From NCBI RefSeq assembly GCF_900101755.1, contig NZ_FNAE01000001.1:372001-436000 (forward strand): a stretch of 64,000 bases of DNA, given 5' to 3'. The position numbers were made by a program, and so were the translations under genes. The notes under the pieces are model-generated. The model was not told the DNA's origin, ran no database searches, and saw only the letters and a program-made list of their open reading frames with translations. Below, piece after piece: positions 55,292 to 64,000 of this stretch (the first letter of the stretch is position 1; each line of letters begins with the position of its first letter). This stretch comes from Ectopseudomonas alcaliphila. Its GTDB lineage: Bacteria > Pseudomonadota > Gammaproteobacteria > Pseudomonadales > Pseudomonadaceae.

Positions 55292-58200
55292 ATGAAAAGA
55301 ATGCTAATTAACGCAACTCAGCCCGAAGAGTTGCGTGTTGCCCTGGTAGATGGCCAAAAACTCTACGATCTGGACATCGAGTCCGGCGCCCGCGAACAGA
55401 AAAAGGCCAACATCTACAAAGGCCGCATCACCCGCGTTGAACCCAGCCTTGAAGCCGCCTTCGTCGATTTCGGTTCCGAACGCCACGGTTTCCTCCCCCT
55501 CAAAGAAATCTCCCGCGAATACTTCTCCAAAGCCCCTGAAGGTGGCCGCGTCAACATCAAGGACGTGCTCAAGGAAGGCCAGGAAGTCATCGTCCAGGTC
55601 GAGAAAGAAGAACGCGGCAACAAGGGCGCAGCCCTGACCACCTTCATCAGCCTGGCCGGTCGTTACCTGGTGCTGATGCCGAACAACCCGCGTGCCGGTG
55701 GCATCTCGCGCCGCATCGAAGGCGAAGAGCGCAACGAACTGCGCGAAGCGCTGAACGGCCTCAACGCTCCGGCCGACATGGGCCTGATCGTTCGCACCGC
55801 CGGCCTGGGCCGCTCCAGTGAAGAAATGCAGTGGGATCTCGATTACCTGCTGCAACTGTGGAGCGCCATCAAGGAAGCCTCCACCAGCCGCCCCGCTCCG
55901 TTCCTGATCTACCAGGAATCCAACGTCATCATCCGCGCCATCCGCGACTACCTGCGCCAGGACATCGGCGAAGTACTGGTCGACAGCGTCGAAGCCCAGG
56001 AAGAAGCCCTCTCCTTCATCCAGCAGGTGATGCCGCAGTACGCCAGCAAGATCAAGCTGTACGAAGACAGCGTGCCGCTGTTCAACCGCTTCCAGATCGA
56101 AAGCCAGATCGAAACCGCCTTCCAGCGTGAAGTGAAACTGCCGTCCGGTGGTTCCATCGTCATCGACCCGACCGAAGCCCTGGTGTCCATCGACATCAAC
56201 TCGGCGCGCGCCACCAAGGGCAGCGACATCGAGGAAACCGCGCTGCAGACCAACCTGGAAGCGGCCGAGGAAATCGCCCGCCAACTGCGTCTGCGTGACA
56301 TCGGTGGCCTGATCGTCATCGACTTCATCGACATGACCCCGGCCAAGAACCAGCGCGCCGTCGAAGAGAAAGTCCGCGAAGCCCTGGAAGCCGACCGTGC
56401 CCGCGTACAGGTCGGCCGCATCTCGCGCTTCGGCCTGCTGGAAATGTCCCGTCAGCGCCTGCGTCCTTCCCTGGGCGAAACCAGCGGCATCGTCTGCCCG
56501 CGCTGCAACGGCCAAGGCATCATCCGCGACGTCGAATCCCTGTCGCTGGCCATCCTGCGCCTGATCGAAGAAGAAGCGCTGAAGGATCGCACCGCCGAAG
56601 TCCGCGCCCAGGTACCGATCCCGGTCGCTGCCTTCCTGCTCAACGAAAAGCGCAACTCGATCACCAAGATCGAACTGCGCACCCGTGCGCGTATCGTGAT
56701 CCTGCCGAACGATCACCTGGAAACCCCGCATTTCGAAGTGCAGCGCCTGCGTGACGATAGCCCGGAAGCCCTGAGCGGCCAGACCAGCTACGAAATCGCC
56801 GCCACTGCGGAAACCGAAGAAACCGCTGCCCAGCCGGCCGCCGCCACGCGCACCCTGGTTCGCCAGGAAGCCGCCATCAAGGCCGCGCCGCGCAGCAGCG
56901 CCCCGGTCACTGCCGAGCCGCAAGCAACACCGCTGACTCCGACCAAGGTACCTGAGCCGAGCCTGTTCAAGGGCCTGGTGAAGTCCCTGGTCAGCCTCTT
57001 CGCCGGCAAGGAAGAAGAAGCCCAGCCGGCCGTGGTCGAGAAGAAGAGCAACGAGCGTCCGCCACGCGAAGAGCGTCGCAACGGTCGTCAGCAGAGCCGC
57101 AATCGTGGCGGTCGCCGCGACGAGGAGCGCAAGCCTCGCGAAGAGCGCGCTCCACGTGAAGAGCGTCAGGCCCGCGAACCGCGCGAAGAGCGCCAACCTC
57201 GCGAAGAGCGTGCCCCGCGTGAAGAACGCGCCCCACGCGAGCCGCGCGAAGGTCAGGAAAATCGTCGCGAGCGCAAGCCACGCGAAGAACGTGCTCCGCG
57301 TGAAGAGCGCGTGCGCGAACTGCGTGAGCCTATCGATGCCGAGTCTGGTAACGAGCAACGTGAAGAGCGTGCCGAGCGTCAGCCGCGTGGTGAACGCCAG
57401 GAGCGTCAGCGTCAGCCGCGTGAAGAGCGTCAGCCGCGTGCCGAGCAGGCCGAGGCCCTGCAGGACGAAGCCCTGCCGAACGAAGAGCAACTGCAGGACG
57501 ACGAGCAGGACAGCAACGATGGCGAGCGTCCGCGTCGCCGCTCCCGCGGTCAGCGTCGTCGCAGCAATCGCCGCGAACGTCAGCGTGATGCCGATGGCAA
57601 CCTGATCGAGAGCGCCGAGAACAGCGAAGCTGCCGGTAACGACGCTCAGGCCGTCACCCCGGTTGCCGTGGCTAGCGCCGCCGCAGTGGTTGCAGAAAGC
57701 GTCGACAGCAGCGACACCGTGGCCAGCGAGGCTCCGGCCGTCGAAGCTCCGGTGGTACAGGCTGAAGCACCAGCCGCTCAACCGGTCGAGGCGCAAGCCG
57801 AGGCTGCGGTAAGTGAAGTGGTCGAAACCGCTCCGGTCGCAGAGAAAGCAGTTGAGGCAGAACCGGCCGCAGTCGAAACCCCTGCTGTCGTTGAAGCGCC
57901 AGCTGCCGAGCCGGTCGTTCAGGCTGAGCCGGTTGCAGAAGCCGCCCAGGAGCCGGTGCCGGCCGTAGAAGCACCTGTCGCCGAAGCCCCTGCCGCAGCC
58001 CCGGTCAGCGCTAGCGGCCGTGCGCCGAACGACCCGCGCGAAGTGCGTCGTCGTCAGCGTGAAGCCGAGCGCCTGGCACGCGAAGCTGCACAGGCCGCCG
58101 CTGCAGCCCCGGTTGTAGAAGCTGCCCCAGCAGTCGAAGCCGCTCCGGTCGCTGAAGCAAGCGCCCCGGCAGAAGCCGAAGCCAGCGCAGTCGAAACCGC

Positions 58201-58348
58201 TCCTGCGGTCGAGCCGGTCGCCGAAGCCGAAGCCGAAGCCGAAGCCACTCCTATCGTCAGCGAGCAAAGCGTGAGCGAAGCGGTAGAGCAAGCGCAGCCG
58301 GAAGAAGAAACGCAAGCCGACAAGGAGGAGGTCAAGCCTCAGGCTTGA
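55292..58348 (+). CDS. rne: Ribonuclease E
   Basis: 1018 residues. N-terminal catalytic half: S1 domain ([24 protein letters not shown], about 38-130), RNase H-like and DNase I-like regions with the metal-binding [10 protein letters not shown] (Asp near 302) and VIDFIDM, and the zinc link CPRCNGQG (about 404). The C-terminal half, from about 560, is natively unstructured scaffold: Arg-rich REER repeats (about 590-710) and then Ala/Pro/Val/Glu-rich repeats. Initiates bulk mRNA decay and rRNA processing as the degradosome core. The ATG has no clear Shine-Dalgarno, so the long leader may matter. Confidence 0.97.
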   Translation: MKRMLINATQPEELRVALVDGQKLYDLDIESGAREQKKANIYKGRITRVEPSLEAAFVDFGSERHGFLPLKEISREYFSKAPEGGRVNIKDVLKEGQEVIVQVEKEERGNKGAALTTFISLAGRYLVLMPNNPRAGGISRRIEGEERNELREALNGLNAPADMGLIVRTAGLGRSSEEMQWDLDYLLQLWSAIKEASTSRPAPFLIYQESNVIIRAIRDYLRQDIGEVLVDSVEAQEEALSFIQQVMPQYASKIKLYEDSVPLFNRFQIESQIETAFQREVKLPSGGSIVIDPTEALVSIDINSARATKGSDIEETALQTNLEAAEEIARQLRLRDIGGLIVIDFIDMTPAKNQRAVEEKVREALEADRARVQVGRISRFGLLEMSRQRLRPSLGETSGIVCPRCNGQGIIRDVESLSLAILRLIEEEALKDRTAEVRAQVPIPVAAFLLNEKRNSITKIELRTRARIVILPNDHLETPHFEVQRLRDDSPEALSGQTSYEIAATAETEETAAQPAAATRTLVRQEAAIKAAPRSSAPVTAEPQATPLTPTKVPEPSLFKGLVKSLVSLFAGKEEEAQPAVVEKKSNERPPREERRNGRQQSRNRGGRRDEERKPREERAPREERQAREPREERQPREERAPREERAPREPREGQENRRERKPREERAPREERVRELREPIDAESGNEQREERAERQPRGERQERQRQPREERQPRAEQAEALQDEALPNEEQLQDDEQDSNDGERPRRRSRGQRRRSNRRERQRDADGNLIESAENSEAAGNDAQAVTPVAVASAAAVVAESVDSSDTVASEAPAVEAPVVQAEAPAAQPVEAQAEAAVSEVVETAPVAEKAVEAEPAAVETPAVVEAPAAEPVVQAEPVAEAAQEPVPAVEAPVAEAPAAAPVSASGRAPNDPREVRRRQREAERLAREAAQAAAAAPVVEAAPAVEAAPVAEASAPAEAEASAVETAPAVEPVAEAEAEAEATPIVSEQSVSEAVEQAQPEEETQADKEEVKPQA

Positions 58349-58364
58349 TCCTCCTGCGGTAAGT

Positions 58365-58394
58365 AAAAAGGGGATGCCTAGGCATCCCCTTTTT
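58365..58394. terminator. Terminator between rne and murB
   Basis: Perfect palindrome AGGGGATGCC / GGCATCCCCT with A-rich start and T-run end. It serves rne and the convergent murB. Confidence 0.92.
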
Positions 58395-58463
58395 CATGTC
58401 CGTCACTGGTGGCCCGGATGCAATCCGGGAGCGGCATTCACCGGTTCACGTCCGCCCCACAGA

Positions 58464-59483
58464 TCAAAGCACGTTGGGTTCGATTTCCAGCGTTACGCCA
58501 AAACGCTCCAGGATATCGGCCTGGATACGCTGCGCCAGCTGCAGCAGTTGCGCGCCACTGGCGTTGCCGTAGTTGACCAGCACCAGCGCCTGCAAACGAT
58601 GTACGCCGGCGTCACCCTCACGCGCCCCCTTCCACCCTGCCCGCTCGATCAGCCAACCGGCGGCCAGCTTGGCCAGGCCAGCCCCCGCCGGATAGCTGAC
58701 CAGATCAGCATGCTCGGCGCGAATGCGCTCGGCCAGTTCGAATGGCACCAGCGGATTCTTGAAGAAGCTACCGGCGTTACCCAGCTCGGCGGGATCTGGC
58801 AGCTTTTCGCTGCGAATGGCGCAGATTGCCTGGCTGACGTCGCTTGCAGTCGGTGCCTCGATGCCCATCTCGGCCAGGCGCTGACGCACCGGACCGTAAT
58901 CCAGACGCAGCGCAGCCAGGCGGCTCAGACGGAAGCGCACGCGCAGGATCAGCCAGCGCCCGGCTTCGCGCTTGAACAGACTGTCGCGGTAGGCGAAGGC
59001 ACATTCTTCAAGCGCGAAGTCGCGCAGCTCACCGGTGTGCCGATCCAGCGCGGTCAGGCCGGCGAACAGATCCTTGATCTCCACACCATAGGCGCCAATG
59101 TTCTGCATCGGCGCAGCGCCCACGGTGCCGGGAATCAGGCTGAGGTTTTCCAGGCCGTTCAGGCCCTGCGCCAGGCTCCATTGCACGAACGGATGCCAGG
59201 GCTCGCCGGCTTCGGCCTCCACCAGCACCTGCTCGCCGTCGGCCTCGAGAATACGAATGCCACGACTGGCCATGCGCAGTACCAGCGCCTCGACATCGCG
59301 GGTCAGCAACAGGTTGCTGCCACCCCCGATCACCAGCAGCGGCAGGCCCTGCTGATTCGCCAGGCTCAGCGCCTCGCGCACATCGTCATCATCGTGCGCT
59401 TCGGCGAAACGCCGTGCACGCACATCGACACCAAAGCTGTTGAAGGCTTTGAGCGAAACGTCGCTCTGCAGATTCAGACTCAC
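58464..59483 (-). CDS. murB: UDP-N-acetylenolpyruvoylglucosamine reductase
   Basis: 339 residues, GTG 59483 overlapping the ptp stop (GTGA). FAD-binding PLLVIGGGSNLLL, then SLIPGTVGAAPMQNIGAYGVEI, and the catalytic Ser in NAGSFFKNPLVP. Type I MurB with the full-length insertion. Makes UDP-MurNAc for peptidoglycan. Confidence 0.97.
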   Translation of the reverse strand: MSLNLQSDVSLKAFNSFGVDVRARRFAEAHDDDDVREALSLANQQGLPLLVIGGGSNLLLTRDVEALVLRMASRGIRILEADGEQVLVEAEAGEPWHPFVQWSLAQGLNGLENLSLIPGTVGAAPMQNIGAYGVEIKDLFAGLTALDRHTGELRDFALEECAFAYRDSLFKREAGRWLILRVRFRLSRLAALRLDYGPVRQRLAEMGIEAPTASDVSQAICAIRSEKLPDPAELGNAGSFFKNPLVPFELAERIRAEHADLVSYPAGAGLAKLAAGWLIERAGWKGAREGDAGVHRLQALVLVNYGNASGAQLLQLAQRIQADILERFGVTLEIEPNVL

Positions 59484-59944
59484 AGGCGCCCCTTGATCTC
59501 GATCAGCAACGCATCACTGGCCTGTTCGATCAGATCCAGCACCTGCTCGAAGCCATCCTCGCCGCCGTAGTAGGGATCGGGCACCTCATCCAGCGCCAGT
59601 TCATATCGGCGCAGGTAAAGATCGAGATCGGCACGGGCATCGGCGGGGCGCAGCGCCTTGAGGTTACGCAGGTTGCTCTGGTCCATGGCCAGGATCAGGT
59701 CGAAGCGCTGGAAATCGGCGGCCTCGACCTGGCGCGCACGCTGCGCGGACAGATCATAGCCACGGCGCAGCGCCGCCTGACGCGTGCGACTGTCCGGCGC
59801 CTTGCCGACATGCCAGTCGCCGGTACCGGCGGAATCCACCAACACCCGATCGTCCAGACCCGCCGCGCGCAGCTTGTGGCGAAAAACGCCCTCGGCCGTG
59901 GGCGAACGGCAGATGTTACCCAGGCAGACGAACAGAACCTTCAT
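59480..59944 (-). CDS. ptpA: Low-molecular-weight protein-tyrosine phosphatase
   Basis: 154 residues from ATG 59944. P-loop VCLGNICRSPTAEGVF (Cys7, Arg13) and the acid loop DPYYGGEDGF complete the classical LMW-PTP. Its ATG overlaps the kdsB stop (ATGA). It is the full-length member, in contrast to the two shortened proteins at 13232 and 28377. Target unknown, in many bacteria an exopolysaccharide tyrosine kinase. Confidence 0.94.
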   Translation of the reverse strand: MKVLFVCLGNICRSPTAEGVFRHKLRAAGLDDRVLVDSAGTGDWHVGKAPDSRTRQAALRRGYDLSAQRARQVEAADFQRFDLILAMDQSNLRNLKALRPADARADLDLYLRRYELALDEVPDPYYGGEDGFEQVLDLIEQASDALLIEIKGRL

Positions 59945-60708
59945 CAGGCCCCCAGCAGGTGGCGTACCCGCTCCAGGTCTTCGGCGGTATCCACACCGGC
60001 AGCGGGCGCTTCGAGGGCATCGGCGACATGGATACGTACGCCGTTGTACAGCGCGCGCAGTTGCTCCAGACACTCGGTGTCTTCCAGCCAGCACGGGCCC
60101 CAGGCGACGAAGTCATGCAGGAAGCCGGCGCGGTAGGCGTAGATGCCAATATGGCGGCGATACGGCACGCCCTGCGGCAGCACATCGCGGCTCTTGGCGA
60201 AGGCATCGCGCGCCCAGGCCAGCGGCGCGCGGCTGAAAGTCAGGGCCAGGCCATCTTTGTCCGCGATCACCTTGACCACATTGGGGTTGAACAGCGCGGT
60301 GACGTCTTCGATGGGCTCGGCCAGGGTGGCGATGCCTGCCTGCGGGTTGGCCGCCAGGTTGGCCGCGACCTGATCGATGATCGATGGGGGAATAAGCGGC
60401 TCGTCACCCTGCACGTTGACCACGATGGCATCTGCAGGCAGGCCGAGCTGGGTGGCGACTTCGGCCAGGCGGTCGGTGCCGGAGTTGTGATCTTCGCGGG
60501 TCAGCAGCACCTCGGCGCCGAAGGCCTGGCAGGCCTCGACGATGCGCGCATCGTCGGTAGCGACCACCACGCGGCTGGCGGAGCTCTTCTGCGCCTGCTC
60601 CCAGACATGCTGCACCATGGGCTTGCCGGCAATGTCCTGCAGCGGCTTGCCGGGCAGGCGGGTGGAGGCGTAACGGGCGGGAATGACGACGGTGAAGGCT
60701 GCGCTCAT
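59944..60708 (-). CDS. kdsB: 3-deoxy-manno-octulosonate cytidylyltransferase
   Basis: 254 residues. Nucleotide-binding [24 protein letters not shown] and the MG-binding [12 protein letters not shown]. Activates Kdo for lipopolysaccharide. Part of the run lpxK-trm112-kdsB-ptpA-murB. Confidence 0.98.
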   Translation of the reverse strand: MSAAFTVVIPARYASTRLPGKPLQDIAGKPMVQHVWEQAQKSSASRVVVATDDARIVEACQAFGAEVLLTREDHNSGTDRLAEVATQLGLPADAIVVNVQGDEPLIPPSIIDQVAANLAANPQAGIATLAEPIEDVTALFNPNVVKVIADKDGLALTFSRAPLAWARDAFAKSRDVLPQGVPYRRHIGIYAYRAGFLHDFVAWGPCWLEDTECLEQLRALYNGVRIHVADALEAPAAGVDTAEDLERVRHLLGA

Positions 60709-60894
60709 TTACTTGTCCAGACGCTCGTCGGTATTCAGGGTGCGCGCTTCGCTTTCCAGCATCACCGGGATGCCGTCGCGAATCGGATAGGCCACACCGG
60801 CGCCCTTGCTGATCAGTTCGGTCTTGTCTTCGGAAAGCTGCAGCGGACCCTTGCAGATCGGGCAGGCGAGAATGTCGAGCAGTTTAAGGTCCAT
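60709..60894 (-). CDS. Trm112/YcaR family protein
   Basis: 61 residues from ATG 60894. Opening [18 protein letters not shown] with one CxxC and the later [10 protein letters not shown] motif define the family. In many bacteria it sits between lpxK and kdsB as here. Its stop adjoins kdsB directly. Possible methyltransferase partner. Confidence 0.95.
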   Translation of the reverse strand: MDLKLLDILACPICKGPLQLSEDKTELISKGAGVAYPIRDGIPVMLESEARTLNTDERLDK

Positions 60895-60916
60895 GGTGGA
60901 ATCCTTGGTGGGGTCA

Positions 60917-61918
60917 TCAGGACCCCGGTATGAGGCGGGCCAGCTCTCCATCCAGCCAGTCGACGAAAGCCGGCGTGGGCACGGCATCGACGGCCAGGTA
61001 CCACCAGTCGGCGGCGGCGAAGGCCCGGCATTTCACCGCATCCTTTTCCGTCATCAGCAGTGGCAGCGACGGCTCGAAACTGAGCTGGGCGGCATCGTAC
61101 TGCGCATGGTCGGCAAAGGGGTGCGGAACCGGGCGCCAGTTTAGCGCTTCGAGGGTATTGAAGAAACGCTGCGGATTACCGATACCGGCGACCGCGTGCA
61201 CCGCCTGACCGGGTGGCAGATGATCGAGGCCGACGCGCTCACCGCTGGCCAGGTTGACCAGCGCGCTCGGCTGCAAGCGAAAGGCGTAGCCATCGATGCG
61301 GTCAGCTTCGGCGCCATTGAACAGAACCGCATCCACCTCATTGAGGCGCTCGACCGGCTCACGCAGTGGCCCGGCCGGCAGGCAGCGGCGATTGCCCAGG
61401 CCGCGAGCGGCGTCGATCAACACCAGCTCCAGGTCGCGCGCCAGGCGGTAATGTTGCAGGCCATCGTCACAGAGGATCAGATCCAGTGGCTCTTCGGCCA
61501 GCAGCGCACGCACGGCGCGGCTGCGATCCGGGTCGATCATCAGGGGCACGCCCGTGCGCTGAACGATCAGCAGCGGCTCGTCGCCGGCCTGCGTCGCCGG
61601 CTGCTCGGCACATACCCGCCAGGGCAGGCTGGGCGGTGTGGCGCCATAGCCACGGCTGACCACGCCGACCTTGAGGCCACGGGCCCGACAGTGTTCGATC
61701 AGAAAGAGAATAAGCGGCGTCTTGCCGGTGCCACCGACGGTGATATTGCCCACCACCAGCACGGGCACCGGGGCGCGGTAGATATCGCCCTCGCCGGCCA
61801 GGAAACGCGCACGCTTGCCCTGCACCACACGGCGGTACAGCCACTCCAGCGGGCGCAGCAGTGCCAGCGCCGGGTGGCCGCGATACCAGGCCTCGAGCAA
61901 GCGATCAGCAGCGCTCAC
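60917..61918 (-). CDS. lpxK: Tetraacyldisaccharide 4'-kinase
   Basis: 333 residues, GTG 61918. P-loop [12 protein letters not shown] (about 57-68), preceded by the VPVLVVGN strand. Adds the 4' phosphate of lipid A. Immediately follows exbD. Confidence 0.97.
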   Translation of the reverse strand: MSAADRLLEAWYRGHPALALLRPLEWLYRRVVQGKRARFLAGEGDIYRAPVPVLVVGNITVGGTGKTPLILFLIEHCRARGLKVGVVSRGYGATPPSLPWRVCAEQPATQAGDEPLLIVQRTGVPLMIDPDRSRAVRALLAEEPLDLILCDDGLQHYRLARDLELVLIDAARGLGNRRCLPAGPLREPVERLNEVDAVLFNGAEADRIDGYAFRLQPSALVNLASGERVGLDHLPPGQAVHAVAGIGNPQRFFNTLEALNWRPVPHPFADHAQYDAAQLSFEPSLPLLMTEKDAVKCRAFAAADWWYLAVDAVPTPAFVDWLDGELARLIPGS

Positions 61919-62347
61919 CTAGGGGGTTTCCTGTGCTTCCACCGTGGTGATGCGCAGGTGCGAGAAGCCCAGCTTGCCGGCCGCATCCATGGCAGTGATC
62001 ACCGCCTGGTGCGGGGTGTTGCCGTCGGCACTGATGATCAACGGCAGGCTGTTGTCGCCGTCGGATTCCTTCTGCAACGCCGCCATGAGATTGCTCAGGT
62101 TGCTCTCCAGCAGTGCCTTGCCATTGACCGAAAACGCGCCGTCGGCGCCGATCAGCACCTCGACCTGCTTGAGCTCGGTCTGCTCCGGCGGCGTGCCGCT
62201 GACTGCCTCGGGCAGGTCGACCTTGAGCTGAGTCTCGCGGGTGAAGGTGGTGGTGACCACGAAGAACAGCAGCAGGATGAATACCACGTCGATCAACGAG
62301 GCCAGGTTGATCTCGACGTTCTCCCGCGGTTTGCGCCGGAATTTCAC
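61919..62347 (-). CDS. exbD: Biopolymer transport protein ExbD
   Basis: 142 residues, GTG 62347 overlapping the exbB stop. One membrane helix with the essential Asp (SLIDVVFILLLFFVVTT), then a periplasmic domain. Works with ExbB to energise TonB (and, by location in pseudomonads, a TonB-like or Tol-like use near comEC). No tonB gene is adjacent. Confidence 0.95.
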   Translation of the reverse strand: MKFRRKPRENVEINLASLIDVVFILLLFFVVTTTFTRETQLKVDLPEAVSGTPPEQTELKQVEVLIGADGAFSVNGKALLESNLSNLMAALQKESDGDNSLPLIISADGNTPHQAVITAMDAAGKLGFSHLRITTVEAQETP

Positions 62348-62976
62348 GCCTTGCCCTCACCCAGGTCGACGTCGCGATCACCCTGCACCATTTCCACCAG
62401 CTTGATCGCTTCCTGCTCCATGCCGACTACCAGCTCGTCGACACGACGCTGCAGATAGCGATGGAAGAACAGTGCCGGGATCGCCACCATCAGACCAGCT
62501 GCCGTGGTGATCAGCGCCTTGGAGATACCACCGGCAAGCATCGGCGCGTTGGCCATGCCCGACCCCATGAAGGAGCTGAAGATCTCGATCATGCCCAGCA
62601 CGGTGCCGAGCAGGCCGAGCAGCGGCGCGATGCCGGCAATGGTGCCGAGAGCATTAAGGTAGCGCTCCAGCTCGTGGATGACGCGGGCAGCGGCCTCCTC
62701 GATGCACTCCTTCATGATCTCGCGACCATGCTTGGAGTTGGCCAGGCCGGCGGCGAGAATCTGCCCCAGCGGCGAATCCTCGCGCAGCTCCTTGAGCTTC
62801 TGGTTGTTGAGTTTCTTGTCCTTGATCCAGCGCCACACCTGAGCCAGCAGATTGGCCGGGGTGACGCGGGCGGGCCGCAGGGTCCACAGGCGTTCGGCGA
62901 CGATGCCGGCAGCAGCGATGGAACAGAGAATGATCGGCAGCATCATCCAGCCGCCAGCTTTGACCAGTTCCCACAC
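62344..62976 (-). CDS. exbB: Biopolymer transport protein ExbB
   Basis: 210 residues from GTG 62976, with GGGGGAT upstream, giving the usual VWELVKAGGWMMLPIILCSIAAAG start. Three membrane helices, with GIAPLLGLLGTVLGMIEIF in helix two and ALITTAAGLMVAIPALFF in helix three. A longer frame starts at 63009 but has no better site. Proton-channel partner of ExbD. Confidence 0.94.
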   Translation of the reverse strand: MWELVKAGGWMMLPIILCSIAAAGIVAERLWTLRPARVTPANLLAQVWRWIKDKKLNNQKLKELREDSPLGQILAAGLANSKHGREIMKECIEEAAARVIHELERYLNALGTIAGIAPLLGLLGTVLGMIEIFSSFMGSGMANAPMLAGGISKALITTAAGLMVAIPALFFHRYLQRRVDELVVGMEQEAIKLVEMVQGDRDVDLGEGKA

Positions 62977-63048
62977 GGTAGAGAATCCCCCTCGAAAAAG
63001 TGGCGCCACTCTAGCACAGGGTGCAACGCCCGCCGACCGCCGCCGTTC

Positions 63049-64000
63049 TCATTTTTCCCGCCAGAAACGTGGCTCGCTTCGCAACCCTCGCGCCGCGCCA
63101 TGTTCACCCAGGCGAATATGCAGGGCGCCGCGCAACGCGGTGTCATGCACCTCGACACCTGCTGCCCGATAGCGCTCCAGCACCTGCGGGTGAGGATGTC
63201 CAAAGGCGTTGTGACGACTGCGGGTGATCAGCACGTGCTGCGCCCCGACCGCATCGATGAAAGCCTGGCTGGATGACGTGCGACTGCCGTGATGGGGCGC
63301 CAGCAGCCAGCGCGAGGCCAGGGGAAAGTCGGCCTGCATCAGCGCGCGCTCGGCCAGGATGTCAATATCACCGGTCAACAGCAGGCGCTCGCCGCCGGCC
63401 TCCACCTGTAGCACGCAGGAGCGTTGATTACCGGAGCTGGCCCGCTGCCACTGCCACAGCCTGAAAGTCACGTCATTCCATTGCCAGCTTTGCCCCGATT
63501 CGCAAGCCTCAGCGCCAAGCGCCTTGGCCAGACGCTGCGGCTCGCCACTGATGACCCGGGCCACCGGCATCCCGGCCTTGATCGCTGCAGCGCCGCCGGC
63601 ATGATCATTGTCGGCATGACTGAGCAGCATCAGATCGAGACGCCTGAGGTTCATCGCACGCAAGGAAGGCAGGACAATACGCTCCCCGGTATCGAAATCG
63701 CCGAAACGCGGTCCCGCGTCGTACAGCAGGCTGTGTTCTCGGGTACGCACCAGCACCGCCAGCCCCTGCCCCACGTCCAGCACCCAGACGTCGGCACGGC
63801 CATCGTCCAGGTGCTGTGTGGGCAACAACAATGCAGGCAAAAACAGCGCGAGGCCGGGCAGGCGCAACGGTACGCCGGCAGGCAGCAGGAGCATCAACGC
63901 GCCTGCCGCTGCCAGTAGCCAGGCCCAGAGCGGCAGATTGCTGGGCAACCAGGCAGGCAGCCAAGCAGCGATCACGCCGAGCAATTCGAACAACAGATAC
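63049..64000 (-). CDS. comEC: ComEC/Rec2 DNA-uptake channel, C-terminal part (truncated by window)
   Basis: About 317 residues are visible; the gene continues past base 64000 without a stop in frame. A few hydrophobic residues at the left precede a metallo-beta-lactamase domain: VWVLDVGQGLAVLV, LLSHADNDHAGG (HxDxDH), LLTGDID and LLAPHHGSR. The full protein would be about 700 residues and pull single-stranded DNA across the inner membrane. Position after exbB matches PA2984. Confidence 0.95.
   Translation of the reverse strand, partial: YLLFELLGVIAAWLPAWLPSNLPLWAWLLAAAGALMLLLPAGVPLRLPGLALFLPALLLPTQHLDDGRADVWVLDVGQGLAVLVRTREHSLLYDAGPRFGDFDTGERIVLPSLRAMNLRRLDLMLLSHADNDHAGGAAAIKAGMPVARVISGEPQRLAKALGAEACESGQSWQWNDVTFRLWQWQRASSGNQRSCVLQVEAGGERLLLTGDIDILAERALMQADFPLASRWLLAPHHGSRTSSSQAFIDAVGAQHVLITRSRHNAFGHPHPQVLERYRAAGVEVHDTALRGALHIRLGEHGAARGLRSEPRFWREK

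Noticed and set aside
55304..58315. A 1003-codon frame on the minus strand across rne, rich in Phe, Leu, Gly and Arg
   Set aside because: It is the exact antisense of a well-recognised RNase E, has no ribosome site, and its composition mirrors the codon bias of rne.

Overview
The window is GC-rich bacterial chromosome from a Pseudomonas-like gammaproteobacterium. The right half (about 40.7-64 kb) follows the P. aeruginosa order PA2958.1-PA2984 gene for gene: rgsA, tatD, pilZ, holB, tmk, mltG, pabC, fabF, acpP, fabG, fabD, plsX, rpmF, yceD, maf, sppA, HAD phosphatase, rluC, rne, murB, ptpA, kdsB, trm112-like, lpxK, exbD, exbB, comEC. The abundant intergenic palindromes (GTAGGAGCGAGC, GTGGGAGGGGCTTTAGCC and GTAGGGTGCGCC types) suggest the P. 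mendocina/oleovorans/alcaligenes group; that placement is inference. No tRNA, rRNA, CRISPR array or intact insertion sequence was seen.

Layout. 0-7.2 kb: an Xcp-like type II secretion system, gspC-gspD divergent from gspE-F-G-H-I-J, with gspJ cut by the window edge. 7.4-15.9 kb: mixed accessory genes (amidase, GFA-type enzyme, methyltransferase, AI-2E family permease, a small gene coupled to a short LMW-phosphatase-like gene, a secreted protein, an alpha/beta hydrolase). 16-18.5 kb: a low-GC insert with one 595-residue orphan that carries a possible PD-(D/E)XK nuclease core; its two flanks share an inverted 11-base repeat. 18.5-30.6 kb: LysE exporter, chorismate mutase-like protein, PfpI/DJ-1 protein, a PAS-GGEEF diguanylate cyclase, a TonB-dependent receptor behind a Zur-like operator, an acyltransferase-like membrane protein, a variant subtilase, a second short phosphatase-like gene coupled to a GNAT gene, and a lipoprotein. 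30.9-37.7 kb: an arsenic resistance island (arsO, arsJ, GAPDH, a dual-specificity phosphatase, arsH, an arsC-arsR fusion, ACR3 pump). 37.9-40.7 kb: moaA, a TetR regulator and a class V aminotransferase-like protein. 40.7-64 kb: conserved housekeeping genes.

How the genes work together. The T2SS genes build the inner-membrane ATPase/platform, the pseudopilus and the outer-membrane secretin. In the ars island arsenate can be handled in two ways: reduction to arsenite by the ArsC domain with export by ACR3, or incorporation by GAPDH into 1-arseno-3-phosphoglycerate with export by ArsJ; ArsH and ArsO are flavoenzymes of arsenic metabolism. The right half couples fatty-acid and phospholipid synthesis with ribosomal protein L32, RNA processing (RluC, RNase E), envelope precursors (MurB, KdsB, LpxK), TonB energisation (ExbB/ExbD) and DNA uptake (ComEC).

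Most notable observations: palindromic repeats are translated into the leader peptides of two pseudopilins; the low-GC nuclease-like orphan; the arsC-arsR fusion and the phosphatase inside the ars island; and the Zur-like operator in front of the TonB receptor.
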